From contig JAAKBF010000038.1 in the NCBI GenBank assembly GCA_012656075.1, positions 248,001 through 312,000 of the forward strand: 64,000 nucleotides of DNA, given 5' to 3'. Positions 1-11,838 of this stretch are shown in pieces. The notes beneath the pieces were generated by a model. The model ran no database searches and was not told where the DNA came from. It worked only from the letters and a program-made list of their open reading frames with translations. Source of the DNA: Phytophthora hibernalis (taxonomy: Eukaryota > Oomycota > Peronosporomycetes > Peronosporales > Peronosporaceae). Every line of letters begins with the position of its first letter. Positions within the stretch are counted from its first letter, which is position 1. Position numbers and translations under genes: made by a program.

Positions 1-55
1 TCGATAAAGTTCATGCGGTAAGAGGCTTGATGACATCGTCGTACATTAGTGCTAA

Positions 56-355
56 ATGAAACGGAGGACACCCCTTGCGGACATCACCGACCGCTTTATG
101 CATCCATTCTTGAATGGTCCTACCTCTTTGGAGAACCGTATAACACAATTCCTTGGAGCAAGCCGTCTGTTTGGTGTTGAAGAGGCTACCCCATACGAGG
201 AGTTTTTAATCATGTTTGCCAGATGGGATTATTCCCTGTTTGCAACCGATCTCGGTTGGGTGCTTGACGAAAATCACAGACAAACATTTCTTGTCGCGAT
301 AGCGCCAGGACCCCCACGTCAATTCTCCGACTATGCTAGTGTTGACTATAGATAA
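56..355 (+). CDS. Hypothetical protein fragment cut by Crypton-1
   Basis: The reading frame opens at an ATG just after an in-frame stop and gives 99 residues with the ordinary mixed composition of a real protein (an aromatic- and acid-rich stretch around residues 40-70). From about base 319 the DNA matches the left end of the Cryptons, so the last dozen residues are transposon-derived. I read this as the start of a host or element gene interrupted by Crypton-1. No family is recognised. Confidence 0.3.
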   Translation: MKRRTPLADITDRFMHPFLNGPTSLENRITQFLGASRLFGVEEATPYEEFLIMFARWDYSLFATDLGWVLDENHRQTFLVAIAPGPPRQFSDYASVDYR

Positions 356-605
356 TACTGGTCAATAGGATGACGATCTGAAGAAGAGTACAAATATCGA
401 CCAATTAGAAAATGTAGTACGTATATTTTTGTCCAATCAGAGAAATATTTGGGTGGGTGAGTGTGTTAATCGACAGCTCCGAGGCATCATGTCGGAGGGA
501 CAAGCAAAGTCCTTACAAATCCCCAGTCATTCGGATATTTCCTGAGGCTCGCGAAAGCACATCGCGCTCGTTTCTCAAGTACATCAGTGAAGAAAACGTT
601 AGCTG

Positions 606-1509
606 ATTGAAGACATATTCAAATGCCTTGTTTGTTGATGTCATGTTCCATGCTCCTCGGTCAATGATCCACTGCACATACATACCAGATCCATTGGCGT
701 GCTGCGCGCCACCGCGCCGGAATGAATGAGATGTCAAGCGCTCCAATACCCCGACTGGCTTGGCGATTCGATCAAGAACGCGGTTGACGTAGCTGTGAAT
801 CCCTGGACCCGTCTCGTTGATCTTGTCTTGGTCAGAGCGACCGCCTTGCAGCGCGGCCATGTCATCCGGGTGGTCAACCAAGTCGATGAGCGGAGTTGTC
901 GGCGTCAGGACGGCCGGAGAAGTTGACTGCTGTTCAGGTAGCTGGCTCAACAGCGACAGCGTCGGTACTGACTGCGAGGCCAAGGCAAGCGCAATTGCAA
1001 GGTGTGGGCACGTGGCAAAATCTTCGTCCAGAAAAAGCGAAATGCCTTGCTCTTTAAAAGTCTTCATCCGGATAAAATGCACGAAGAAGATGTTTCCAGA
1101 CCCGATGGACAAGTTTGCCTTCCGAAGCATGGTGAGGTCCGACGCGCGACCGAATAAGAACCAGAGTAAGCACACCAGCGCTGTATCTTGATAATCGACA
1201 GCAGTACCAGCAGTCGAATACAGATGCGACATCATTTGTTTGAGTGCCTTCTTTGTACACGCGGGGCCTAGTTAAAAACACTCCAGTCTCGCGCTTCATG
1301 CAGTAGCGCTCCAGCACTTGTCCTTTCTTCAGCAACACCATTTCAACCGTCTCTTGATGCTATGGAAATTGGTCCAGCAGACAGGTTTTGGCCTGACGGT
1401 AGTACTGCAAGACCGAGTGCCGAGCAAGACGCTGTCCTTTGCGTCCTTCCTTGAATGCGAGGTGCATGCCGAATTTGTCGACCACAGCTGCCAGAATGAG
1501 TGGAGCGCT
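606..1509 (-). pseudogene. Crypton-1 tyrosine recombinase core, inverted
   Basis: On the minus strand this block encodes the catalytic core of a Crypton tyrosine recombinase: the box I arginine in FGRASDLTMLR and the box II HSFRRGGAQH motif (HxxR) are both readable, followed by the GAWNMT tryptophan and the NKAFEYVF tyrosine. The flanking halves of the gene are on the plus strand, so the core has been flipped. It aligns with Crypton-3 23,642-24,546. About 30 bp at the left breakpoint and about 24 bp at the right are missing relative to Crypton-3. Confidence 0.8.
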
Positions 1510-2494
1510 AGGTCGCCCGTGTTTTGAGTAGCCGATATCCCGACAAAGAAGTCTTCTTCCGATCTCTGAACAGCTTTGACTCCGACACATAGAGGAATAT
1601 TCGCTCCGTCTCCGCGGCCCTGTTCTCAGCTTTCCCCGGTCTAGAAGCAGCACAATTCAATGTCAACGGGCCTGTACTCGACATACTCACAGCGTACCTG
1701 TTGTGGCACAACCCATCCCATAAGGTGTCAATCCAAGCGGCTTGGCAATCCAACGACTCGAAGTTTGCGTCGTCAAAAACGGCTTCACCGCTAACATTTT
1801 GCTTGCGTGGTGGTTGCACTTAACCTTTGACCGGAAGCCCAGCGCGCTGAAGAACACACTAAATACCAAGTCGCAACAGCGGACATCACAAATCACCCAG
1901 TGGTTGTTCATCAAACTATATTGATTGAGCAATTAATCCAAGTCAAAAAAATCTCGCCCGGATGGCTATAGTGTAGGCTAAGGTCAACAACACACCGCAA
2001 CAAACAACATCATTAAACGTCAGAAGAGAGGTACCAAGCACCAGTGAGCCCCCAGTAAAACGAAGACTTTCCGCATCAGCGCCAACAATCCTGAAGGACG
2101 TCTGGTTCATGTGGTACGTCCAGGTACCACGCATGTGGAGCTCTGTCGACGGCGCTACCAAGTACGCGAGGTCCACCGCCAAACTCGTGGTCACCTTCAT
2201 GAAGTTGTTTCTTGCGGACGGATTCCAGCTGGACGAAACGTCTATACGCTACCTGGACGACGTCCTAGAGGCCGGCACGAAGTCTGAGCACGAGCTTCTT
2301 TCCTTTCTTCGTTATAGCAACATCACGGACCGTGGATGTCAGAACGTACTCTAGAACCTGCGGAAGCTGCGCGAGACCTGCCTCCTGAACAATCATGTCC
2401 GTCGCTATCATTATCTCCAAGCTTCTGTCCGCATCATTGATCCTGCACATCGACACACAACCGACATCATCACTTTAGAAATCATCGCTCAACA
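1510..2494 (+). pseudogene. Crypton-1 recombinase C-terminal half
   Basis: This corresponds to Crypton-3 24,570-25,555. A readable piece covers the C-terminal domain shared by all copies here, with the FxWYVQVPRMWSS motif and the following helical segment (LVVTFMKLFLADGFQLDET). Frameshifts and stops interrupt it throughout. The domain probably binds DNA, by analogy with the C-terminal DNA-binding region of Cryptons in general; that role is inferred. Confidence 0.75.
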
Positions 2495-2561
2495 TTGATG
2501 CATATTACATTCCATTGATAACCAGTAAGTGCTTCACAAGATCATTGAGAAGACTTCTGTT

Positions 2562-2921
2562 CGCGTCCCTCGCAACGAGAAGCAAGTGCCGCATCGATCT
2601 TGAGGACATCCGGGAGTGTATCGCAGCACCGATCCCTGCTTGCCGAAACCGACGCCGCTTCTGACGTCGAAGCCGAGAGAAGCACCGACGAGGATAAACG
2701 GCTGAGGTGCTGCACTCCGCCCGCAAGGTTCCTGACCGCAAGCGCGTGGACCGCATGACGTGTGGACTGGGAGCTGACGTGGGAACCGCGCAAGCACGTA
2801 GGTTAGACGATCATCACCAAGTTCGAGAGGGAGCGTCGGGCGCTTGTTCGCAAGACCTACTTCGAGTACGAGGCTGTGAAAGACAATTGGATCAACCAAA
2901 ACCGAACGGTAAAACAATAAG
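2562..2921 (+). pseudogene. Crypton-1 second ORF remnant (chromodomain-like)
   Basis: This matches the second reading frame of Crypton-3 (25,669-26,209), without the first 60 or so codons because of an internal deletion. Pieces such as RIDLEDIRE and AEVLHSARKV are readable, but the frame then breaks. It is useful as a comparison: at the position of the second Crypton-3 stop codon (TAG) this copy has AAG, which shows that the ORF was once open there. Confidence 0.55.
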
Positions 2922-3626
2922 AGCTAATACAGGGTGTATTTCAGGCTTGGACAATAACATGTTGCAAGATATAAATTGGTAGCACCGTTCATAACACCAA
3001 GATTAGCCTTCTTTCGGAACAGCAAGGTTAACCTCGTTACAGAGTATGCTTTTAAACAGACACAGACCAAGCACACATTGCACAGATAGCTGCTGCCCAT
3101 AAGCATACATATATTAGGCTTGGCAAGAGCCGCTGGCACTTGGTCGGTAGAGGGACTTGTTCGGGAGAAGAAGAAAAAGAGAGAATGACGTGGAATATAA
3201 AGCAGCGGGGCTGAAAACCTCTCCGGACCAGTAGTTCACAATTAACCTCGTTTTTGAGGTTATACCCACGTCCGTCTCGCTAACCAACCACTCGTTAAGG
3301 TAATTACGCGTAAAAGTCTGTAAACAACGATTTTGGATCAGGGGTCTCACTTGCCAATCTGCTGCGGCAAGTGAATATGTCTCCGTAGCGATTTTATGTA
3401 GAAAAGCATGCATATTAGTAAAACGCCGTTTTCTCGACCCATAGGCCGTTTCAAATCCTCATACTCTGCCTACAATTTGTTGTACAAACGCCCCACTGGC
3501 ACGCCTGCTGGGCAAACACATCCTACTTTAGATCATTCGCATGTTTATACATATCTGTGTGTCAAACACGACGTTTTGTACAATCTATGTCAGCGTCGGA
3601 GCGAGTCGGCGGTCGGAGGTTTTTCG

Positions 3627-6140
3627 TTATTATCCACTCCATCCCAACCAATACTTTTTCTGTGCAATTCCAAGAAGCGTATATTATCTGGTGTTAGCCA
3701 ATCAGAACGAGCGATTTCATTAGTTATAGCTAATAGCTGATGAGCCTGTCATGCAGCATTATTCCAACCATTCTGACCATAAACCGTTGAAATGTTTTCA
3801 ATAAATTAGTAATGCCATACAAAGATCTATATTAATGCATTTTTAAAATACCCTGCAGTTTCTGACCCAAGGTGACGGCAAAGAGGTTTTTATTTAGAGT
3901 GAGAATTGCCGCCGAACCAACATGTCGATTGCGTCCCTTGCTCCTGGCAACAGCAAGAACGCCAGGGCGACGGTGCTAAACACATTCTCGACGTTCCTGG
4001 CCGCTGAGAGCATGACACTCGCTTCAGCTCACCAACTCATTGATGCTGACAAGACATGCAAGGTGCTGCGTATTATACTGGATAAGTATGCGTTATCCAA
4101 GTCAGCCGACAAGGTGTGAGCTACCGATACGTGCCTAGCATCTTATGAAAATGTCAAGAATTGGCTGGTGGAAAAATATCCGCTTCAAGAGCCGTTAGTG
4201 AAACCTCAATTACAAAAGGTTCTCGCGGGGCTTGGCAGATTTTGTAGCAACCTCGAGGAAGGTGGAGACGTCAAGAAAGCTCCGCCGTATTCGAAACAAT
4301 ACCTTGAAGTTATCGTGCTTCTACTATATTCGTCTGCTTCTAAGGAGAATGAATATCTCGACGCTGCACTAGTCGTGATGATGTGGTACTTGTACGGTCG
4401 TAGCTCCGACGCCGAGAAAATGGAGAAGCGACAGTTAACCATCCAACCCCGTAATACTCTTTAATTTTATCAGAGTGATATTAATTAACGTCAGCAGATA
4501 ACCATTTACTCGTATGCTCGAACATATAGGTGGGGTTCTATTTCTCCGCTTCAAACGCGTCAAGACAGCATTGTACAAGGAATCTCCTTGTTCAAATACC
4601 TCACTAGCTTTCTAACCTACCTCTACACACTCTGGCCGTAGCGTTGGTAATGCAGGCGATGCCATGCCAACGCATGTTTCCGCAATTCCTTACGACAAAG
4701 CGCAGCTCTGAGAACGTACAGGACGTACAGGAGCTGTCACTAATTGAGCTCCTTGAAGTTGATGACAAGCAAGCAGCATTGGCGGAAACGCACACGTCGT
4801 TAACAAAACGGTCGGTCCCTGGCGCACAAGCATATGTGAACAGGCTGCTGGTCAGGGTTAAAGCGATAGCCGATTTCAGAGGCATTCGATTGACACCTGA
4901 TCTTACCTCGCACTCGTTCCGCCGTGGGGAGCCATCCACGCTAGCGGCGGGACTGTAGCAGAGAACTGGATCATCGAGCGATGGCTGGCAGCTGGACCGC
5001 GTGAACAAAGCCTTCGGCCATATGCTTGGAACAACACAAGCCGACCAGCAGGTGTCCCTAGTCTTGAGTCGCTGGTAGCCAAAGGACGGCGCACGACTAC
5101 CATCTCTCGCCGCTCTTGACACACCAGTGCTTGGCCGCGCTCAGAATATGCAGAAACTGCTCTTCGCCAATACCATGTCGTTCGACAATACATAGCTCAA
5201 CCTGGACGAAGACGTCGCTGATGTACTAACTTCTACGCTGTTCATGCACTTACTCGTCATGCTGCGCCTCTGTGAAAGCAGCCTGCTCATCAACAAACTC
5301 CGAGAGATCATTCATGCACGACGCATTGGCAAGTCGGAACTCCTAGCGTCGAGCACGACGATTCGACTGGTCTTCATACCGCCCTCTGTTCCAAAACCTT
5401 CACCTATTGCTGGAGTGGACCGAACAGCAGCACTAGTCGACCTCATCACACGCCAGACCGAGCAGATTGACGTCTTGATTCTTCAAAAGAAACAGCTTGA
5501 CAAATGCATCTTAGCAGTAGAAGCACATTTCGGACACCACAACGGCGAACTCAGCGTGCAACGAATCACCGCTTGCTGCCTCCGAGCCCACAAATCAACG
5601 AGCCTCCCAGATTTCACGTCCAAAAAGAAGGGAGCTCTGTTAATGGCTGCGCTGTTGTTCGAATGGTTCACAGCTGAACCTCACGTGTACGCATCACGAT
5701 CTGTGAAAAAGACGGCGTTGTACGAGTACAGGGTATATGATGGTGTTCGTACCGATGAGCTTCGCGCTCGATGTTTCGTCTCTGGCATACAAGAACGAAG
5801 AATTGGCGCTTGGCGAGAAGGCGCAGGAGAACGCTCTAGCCTTCCTGAAGTCCCATGGTTCTTCAGCTGTAGCAGCAGGTACAGCGCTGAAGGCACTGCG
5901 ACAGATGCAAAACTGGGAAGACTGGACGGTCACATCACCCAGTTCCATGGTAGGGTTGATCGTGGCGACGCGGTCGACCCTACGCCGCCTGCTGCCTTGC
6001 CAGTATTCAGTCGCCTTAAACCTGCACAGACTTGAACTGTAGCAGCAATACAAACCTGACAGATTGACGACGTTCGGGAGTCAAATAGGTAGTACAGCTC
6101 CCTTGTCAGTGTCAATATCACCGAATAAAACAACCGAAAC
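3627..6140 (+). mobile_element. Crypton-2, degenerate, head to tail with Crypton-1
   Basis: It starts directly after the GTCGGAG-rich right end of Crypton-1 and contains the same 5' leader motif as other copies (GCCAATCAGAACGAGCGAT, compare GCCAATAGGATGGCGAT in Crypton-3). The recombinase gene is a strongly diverged member of the same family. The right end was not located; 6,140 is approximate. Confidence 0.65.
3922..6042 (+). pseudogene. Crypton-2 tyrosine recombinase, broken
   Basis: The segments follow the same order as in Crypton-3: an N-terminal MSIASLAPGNSKNARAT block (like MSLNDLAPANTKRARES), a WYLYGRSSD box I arginine segment, a LTSHSFRRG box II segment near 4,900, a coiled coil around 5,430-5,500, and the C-terminal WF domain around 5,660. 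Several frameshifts separate them; the last, near 5,730, moves the frame to one running to 6,042. Where Crypton-3 has the nucleophilic tyrosine (AFAYVF), this copy reads AFGHML, so the catalytic Tyr appears to be His. Certainly non-functional. Confidence 0.7.
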
Positions 6141-6246
6141 CTGGAGATGAACTCGATATTTATTGGCTTGGACTTGGCATATTACAATCCAAGCTACATC
6201 ATCATTTAAGATGTGGATTAAACTCAGACAGGTAAATAAAGCCTAA

Positions 6247-6720
6247 GTGATTTCCATTGTGTCGGTACTTTCGCCGCAGTGCATGCATTGTCATCATTCC
6301 GACCGTGGTCTACAAAACCGCGGTGCCGTACATCAGCGTCGTCGCCGACGTGTCCAGCGCTGTAGACGTTGTCGTGCAGCTGCGGACGTTGAAGCTGCTG
6401 CCGCAACTGTTGCTGTCACAATCGTAGTAGGGCCGCTGTCGTCGCAGCAGACGTCTCAGTCCTCGCAGCAGTTGTAGCCATCGGCGGGTTGGTCACCGCG
6501 TGTGCGTCTAGCTGGCTGGCGTCTCAGTCGTCGGCACGGTCGTCGTTGGAGTCAGAGCAGTCGTTGCTGGAGCCGGCGCGCGAACCAGCCATCGTGGTGG
6601 CGTTCACCGCCGTATCTGTAGCTGTAGGCGCCGCCGTCGTCGCATTATGACCAACAGACGTCGCGAGCAGGCATCGGAGTCGTGGAGAGCAGGCGTCGCA
6701 GTCGTGGTGGTCGGCGCCTC
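6247..6720. repeat. Trinucleotide-rich low-complexity tract
   Basis: The stretch is dense in GTC, GCA and CAG triplets (for example GTCGTCGCAGCAGACGTC) and gives long but unconvincing open frames on both strands rich in Ala/Val or Arg. I see no domain and treat it as low-complexity sequence, not a gene. Confidence 0.4.
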
Positions 6721-6760
6721 GCCATCCCCGCAACTTGGTCGTGCACGTCTGCTTTATGGT

Positions 6761-7244
6761 TTCTTCTAGGTGAGGGGGCGGGATTGTTTGTGAGAATCTC
6801 CACCAACAACTCACCCGTGTACCAATTTTAGGGTACACGAAGTACCGGTACAAGCGGTCAGATCCGTTGGAATTTTGACGGTGTGGAAAGTATGATTATT
6901 TTCATCTCCACATCCAAAAGCAGCGTAGCGGCTCATTGCCTGTGACGCAGCGTTCATACTGCATTCAAAGATGAAGAGGAATGCGTTGACATGTTGAGAA
7001 TATTGTTAGAGAAAACTTAGCGATTTCCGTCCGGTTAGGAATCTGCCGTCCCCGCTCGAGCCTGCCCGGAAGAACAAGCACAAGGCTGATCCCAGAAGAA
7101 CTCACGCGAATAAAAAGCCGAATACAGCCTCACCTAAAACAGGCTTCGCCTCGATTCCTGCGCGTTATCTGCTTTCGATCACGTGGACACTATTCGGAAT
7201 CTTGCTCACGCAAAGCGTGAACTGAGGGTGTTGAAAGAGAAGCT
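6761..7244. other. No clear gene; possible exon remnant at right edge
   Basis: No open frame with a recognisable domain. From about 7,180 to 7,248 the plus strand reads a short charged, heptad-like stretch (NLAHAKRELRVLKEKLDG) that ends where the Copia-1 LTR begins, so the LTR may have landed in a coding sequence. Confidence 0.25.
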
Positions 7245-7393
7245 TGATGGAATGTGCGATGTGCACCCACAAACCTCACTTCTAGACTACAATTTTATTC
7301 AACAGTTAGAAATTGAATACACACATTATGTGTTTCACACACAATGTATCTAATACGTAGTCTGACTGAACCAGAGCTCCGCTCTGGCCCGAC
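7245..7393 (+). repeat. Copia-1 LTR / leader, copy a
   Basis: The sequence from TGATGGAATGTG to the gag ATG is nearly identical to 15,863-16,005. Similarity stops abruptly to the left of the TG, as expected for the edge of an LTR. The exact LTR/leader boundary is not resolved. Confidence 0.6.
7371..7387 (+). promoter_or_regulatory. Conserved hairpin before Copia-1 gag ATG
   Basis: CCAGAGC and GCTCTGG pair perfectly (7 bp) around a TCC loop, ending six bases before the gag ATG. The second copy (15,983-15,999) keeps the stem exactly and changes only the loop (CCC). It could act in gag translation, dimerisation or packaging; that is inference. Confidence 0.4.
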
Positions 7394-8820
7394 ATGTTAA
7401 ACTCTCAATCACAACTCAATTTACTCGCTTCTATCAAAGACTCCCTCCCCCGCTCCTCCGTCCAACGACCGTCACAGGTTTTAAGCCCAAGGACTAACTC
7501 AAGCGGCGACGACCGCGAGTTTCCGCGCCTCAACGGCCGGAACTTCGTGATCCGGAAGACTCGAATGACCGCCGCCCTCGAAGGCAAGAACCTCATCGGC
7601 TTCGTCACCCAGGCTGGCTATCTGGGCGACGAGGGCTACGACTTCGCCTCGGATGAAGACCTCGACCCGGTGTTGGCAGACATGCGGGACGCGGAAGCCG
7701 CGCTAGACGCTGTTGGGGCACCCAAGGCCAACGAGATGGAGGACTCCTCATCGAGTGAGTCCCCTTCGGACTCAAGTTCGGAATCCGCCACCGCCGGAGA
7801 TGACGGCGATGTGGATATGGCACTGGAACCACCACCCTTAAGCAAGTCTCTCATCGCAAAAAGGAAAGAGCTGAAGCGAGCTGAGAAGATGACGGCCAGG
7901 AGCCTGAAGCAGAGCTCCAAGAAATAACGGCTGAATGAATGAATCCAGGGCAAAACTTTTCTGATCAAGACCATCGACGATAAACACGTCCTCATGGTCA
8001 AGAAAAAGACTACGCCGTGCGAAACTTTTCAGACGCTCTGTAGTAAGTACGAAGGTGCTGCCATCCACGGTGGGCCGTACAACATCCCGTACCTGATCTC
8101 AAAACGAGGAAGGATCAGACCTCATGGCGTATATCATCGACTTGGAAGAATCCATGAAAGCAGCTGCGGAAGCCATGAGAAAAACTCGCGCTATCTGTAT
8201 TATTCCCTCCCACCGAAATGGAAGTCTGAACTGGCAGTCTGGAAAGGCAGTCGGAAGTTTATTCCGGACGAAGACCTGAAACGGCACATCGAGACCAAGG
8301 TCCAGAATGAGCTAGCGCGGAATCGCTACGTCCTCCGACAAGGGACCTCGGAGTCTAAAGAGACCCGAGCTGAGAGATCTCTTCAAGCCACATTGCCAAT
8401 TCCAATGCCAGCATATCTCCAAGTCCCCACCAAAACGGAAACAGCCGTCGTTGCGTCACCGAAGTGCACTTACTGCCAACAAGACAACCACACCACGGTC
8501 GGCTGCTACATCCTGGATCGTCACTTACGTGATGGCTAAATCAAGGCTGGTACAGTCCTTCCTGCCAATTTCAAGCTCAAGGCACCAAAAGGCACGCAAA
8601 GTCAACACCTCTACAAGGAAAACTACAAGGGCAGTCGTGGCAACAACTCACGGAGCAACTACCATGGTCGTGGAAACAACGACCGTGCTCCCAAAGGAAA
8701 ACGCCAAGATCGCCACGGAAATCATAGCCGCAACGACCGCGGAAAACAAAACGAGTTTCGTGGTCGGCGTAACCAAGACGAAAATGGATCTGACAGCAGC
8801 GAGTATGGAATAATAACGCT
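7394..8820 (+). pseudogene. Copia-1 gag
   Basis: The first frame (7,394-7,927) begins MLNSQSQLNLLASIKDSL and contains the Copia gag-type segment LNGRNFVIRKTRMTAALEGK, then a Ser/Asp-rich acidic tract. After a stop, a second frame (7,994-8,539) continues with a CCHC-type zinc knuckle, CTYCQQDNHTTVGC. Further frameshifts break the sequence up to the protease. Gag would form the capsid of a Ty1/copia particle. It is decayed and cannot be functional. Confidence 0.7.
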
Positions 8821-8838
8821 TGACTTTTCCCGGAAACC

Positions 8839-10490
8839 GTGGAGATAGGTCTCACTGCTCAAGTTGAACACCATGATCCTACATGGACGATTGATTATGG
8901 CTGCACTCGCCACGTCACGTCAAACCGGATCTGGTTTGTGACCCTAAACCCGACCGCGGGCAAGTCTATCACGGTCGGAGGTAACCACCAGATCCCCACT
9001 GCAGGAACAGGTGACGTGAAGATAACCATCAAGGATACGAAGGGAAGAGATCGTGTCATTACCCTGGAAAATATGCTGTACGAACCTGCCCTCAAGTTTA
9101 ACTGGCTATCGGCTCGTCAAGCTGTCGAAATCAACTACAAGATCAACTTCCCGGACGCCGAGAAATGCGTCCTGTTCTTTGACCGTGGAACCAAGTTCGA
9201 AGCCAAAACTGGCAATGGCACTCGCCTCTACCAATTCGAGGCTCGCCCGGTGAATACCGACAACGCAGCCCATGTGGCCAAATCTGGTACGTCCGATAAT
9301 ATTTTACTCTGGCACAACCGCACGGGCCATCCTAATTTTCGCATTATGCAGGATCTGGCAAGACGTATATCGTCAAAGACATGGGGATGTCGAAATTGGA
9401 CTCAAGCAAAGACTACTTTTGCTCCTCATGCACATACGCTAAGGCACATCGTAACCCATTCAATAAACGTACCGTTAAAGGGCAAAATTCCCTCTTGAAA
9501 AGGTTCACACCGATATGGCTGGACACCTTCCGGTGCCAACACTGTCAGGATGTCAGTACGTCTTGACATTTATTGATGCCTACTCACGTGATATGTATAT
9601 CTACATTATAAACCGCAAGTCGGGCCTGTACGTATGCTACGAGGATTTCCGAAAGAAATCACAAAACATGTTTAGAGCTGATGTGGGCCACTTAGCATAT
9701 CCTAATATGCACAATGAAGAAATCCGCAACCTCCAAAGCGACAACGCTCGTGAATATGAAAAACTCGGTAAAATTGTCTTCGATAAATACAACACACGCG
9801 CAGTGTACCAATGCATACACGCCACAACAAAATCATGTGGCAGAGAGGCGTATGCGCACACTTCTTGAGTGAACGCGAGCATTCTTGATTGACAGAAATC
9901 GTCCCAAACTTCTTTGTGGCGAATGTGTTTAGCACGTCGCTGATCTCCTCAACATGACCCCCAGCTCGGTAACAAACAATGTTACTCCTCATGAAAAATG
10001 GTTCAAAAAGAAACCATCAGCTCATTACATTAAAGTATTTGGCTGCACGGCCTACGCTCATATCCCAGAGATATACCGCAACAAACTCGAAAAACGGGCT
10101 AGAAAATGCATGTGCCTGGGTCAATAAAAAGGGTTACAGACTTGGATAAAGACTTGGATACAACAGAGAATCGCATTGTTTACAGTCGCGATGTTACCTT
10201 CCGCGAACACGAATTCCCCAAGCTGGATTTCCTCGTACTACAAAACACAACAGACTTACTTTGTCCTCAAACTGGCACTGTAATTACAACACCTCATCAA
10301 TTGCCTTCTTTGTCAGCAATGCGAAAACGCAATGCGAACGCGCTGGCGGCTGAAGAAAAAGAACCAGCACCTAAGAATGCAAAACCTATCTCAGACAGCA
10401 CAGATACTGATCATGAAACAGCTTTGCTCAATGGCCCTCTACAAAACAAATCAATAACCGAATTGTTGAGTAGAAAGAATCTTTCGATTA
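8839..10490 (+). pseudogene. Copia-1 pol: protease and integrase part
   Basis: The protease segment WTIDYGCTRHVTSN has DYG where the family has D[ST]G. The GAG-pre-integrase motif LWHNRTGHPNF and integrase core pieces follow (LTFIDAYSRDMYIYI at about 9,560; LQSDNAREYEKL at about 9,735; a VFGCTAYAHIP segment near 10,040). The frame then runs through a polar linker to about 10,490, where pogo-1 begins. Reverse transcriptase is missing here; a remnant is at 14,552. Multiple stops and shifts. Confidence 0.75.
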
Positions 10491-10494
10491 AACT

Positions 10495-11542
10495 GTTACC
10501 TCGGGATGGTGGGGAATTGCTTTCTTGAAGATACGGATAACTGTTTTCGTTTTGATTTTGATGGCCTTCCACGCGTCAATCGTAGACTTTATAGCGCGGG
10601 GCGTTTTCCTTAGCGGTACCACCCGAGCGTCTATCAGCACTGTTACGAAGTTTAGCTTTTAGAGGTCCCATGACACCGACATCAAGCGGTTGACAAACCG
10701 CTGTACTGTTCGGTGGCAATGGGACCGTAGCATTTGCCTCCTCCACTACAACCCGCTGTCCTTCTCCTGACACATGAGACTCATTAAAGTTGTCAAGAAA
10801 AAGAACAGCGGGGTGATCTATTTCAAAGATTAGCAATTTGTCAACGTAAAATTTCCAAACCCTCGCATCCATCCAAGCGTTTTCTTGTACAGCGTAGAAG
10901 CGTCCGTCTGGATACTGTACCAATTCATCTTGTTCAATCAAGTCCCCCGGAACACCTCGGATGATAAAAAGAATCGGCATTTTTCGCCCTGAAAATAATA
11001 AAAATTGTTAAATATAAGAAAGATGTCATTTAAATATTATAAAAATCACAATATTTTCTGTCATCGCGTACAGTAAGCACGGCAGTCATGCGGCCTGCGT
11101 GCTTGATCGTCCCCAGAATTCGCGCTGCACTCTTTCGCCCCTTCCCTGCCCATGTCTTGGTTGGTGGCATATCAAACATGATCGCTGTTTCATCAACGTT
11201 TGTAAGCCACCGCCTTCAAACTCCTTGTACTTGTCCCCAAAACTCGATAGTGAAGCGTGCACGGGTCTCCACCAGCTCTTCCGTCGTCTTTTTGATAGCC
11301 TCTGGCTTTTGCGAGGAAATCCGTACCTTTATTCAAAATAAAACAGTAAATATACAGTAATTTCCAAATTTTGCAAATATTCAAACATTTTGTTACCAAT
11401 TGCAATGTGCTGGACCATACGCTCGAGTGCGAGCTCGCCGCTGTCCTTCCCAGATATGTATTCCTTCATCCAGTCTAGATAGAGCTTGTGCATGAACTCG
11501 ATCATGCCAGAAGTAAATAACACCTGTACATTTAAGATGAAA
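10495..11542 (-). pseudogene. Pogo-1 transposase exons 2-4 (DDE domain)
   Basis: Exon 2 begins after an ACAG acceptor near 11,524 (FTSGMIEFMHK), exon 3 carries the first catalytic Asp in the NVDETAI context (readable with a frameshift), and exon 4 begins after a TTTTCAG acceptor near 10,990. Exon 4 has LLIFEIDHPAVLFLDNFNESH (second Asp) and LPPNSTAVCQPLDVG (third acidic residue), the usual DDE_1 pattern. A frameshift near 10,615 moves the end to a TIDAWKAIK frame. Pseudogene. Confidence 0.7.
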
Positions 11543-11751
11543 TGTAACGGAGTCAAGGCACCGCTGATTGCGCACGTTGATTACGGTAAGATACCGGTAG
11601 GATGTGAAGTTTACGGTATTTTACTACAATAGTTTACGGCAAGTTACAGTTAGTTTCTTGCGGCCCATGAGGGCCACAGCGCCACAGCGTCCGCTAAACT
11701 AACTACACAATACACTTTTCATTTGCCGTCAAGTTCCCAGACTTCCTTAAA
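11543..11751 (+). repeat. Left LTR of gag-only element
   Basis: It is about 95% identical by eye to 12,603-12,812. It starts TGTAAC; its last bases are TTAAA where the right LTR has TTACA, a single substitution. Confidence 0.9.
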
Positions 11752-11769
11752 TGGTTGCACTTGTAATAA
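11752..11769 (+). promoter_or_regulatory. Primer-binding site candidate
   Basis: TGGTTGCACTTGTAATAA starts immediately after the left LTR. The TGG start is what is needed to pair with the CCA end of a tRNA. The tRNA was not identified. Confidence 0.5.
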
Positions 11770-11838
11770 TCACGGTATCGACGCCAACGAGCCGAAAAGT
11801 CAAGCCATCGAGCACACCAAGACATCCCGACAACCAAT

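Larger units (their letters stand above)
319..3626 (+). mobile_element. Crypton-1, degenerate and internally rearranged
   Basis: This stretch is collinear with Crypton-3 (23,239-26,938) from the shared motif TCAATTCTCCGAC at the left to the paired GTCGGAG repeats at 3,595 and 3,612 on the right. Differences: about 30 bp lost near 605, an inverted block of about 0.9 kb (606-1,509), and a deletion of about 0.23 kb near 2,561. The TATGGAT junctions seen around Crypton-3 have decayed here. Many stops and frameshifts make it a dead copy, clearly older than Crypton-3. The next Crypton begins immediately after it. Confidence 0.85.
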
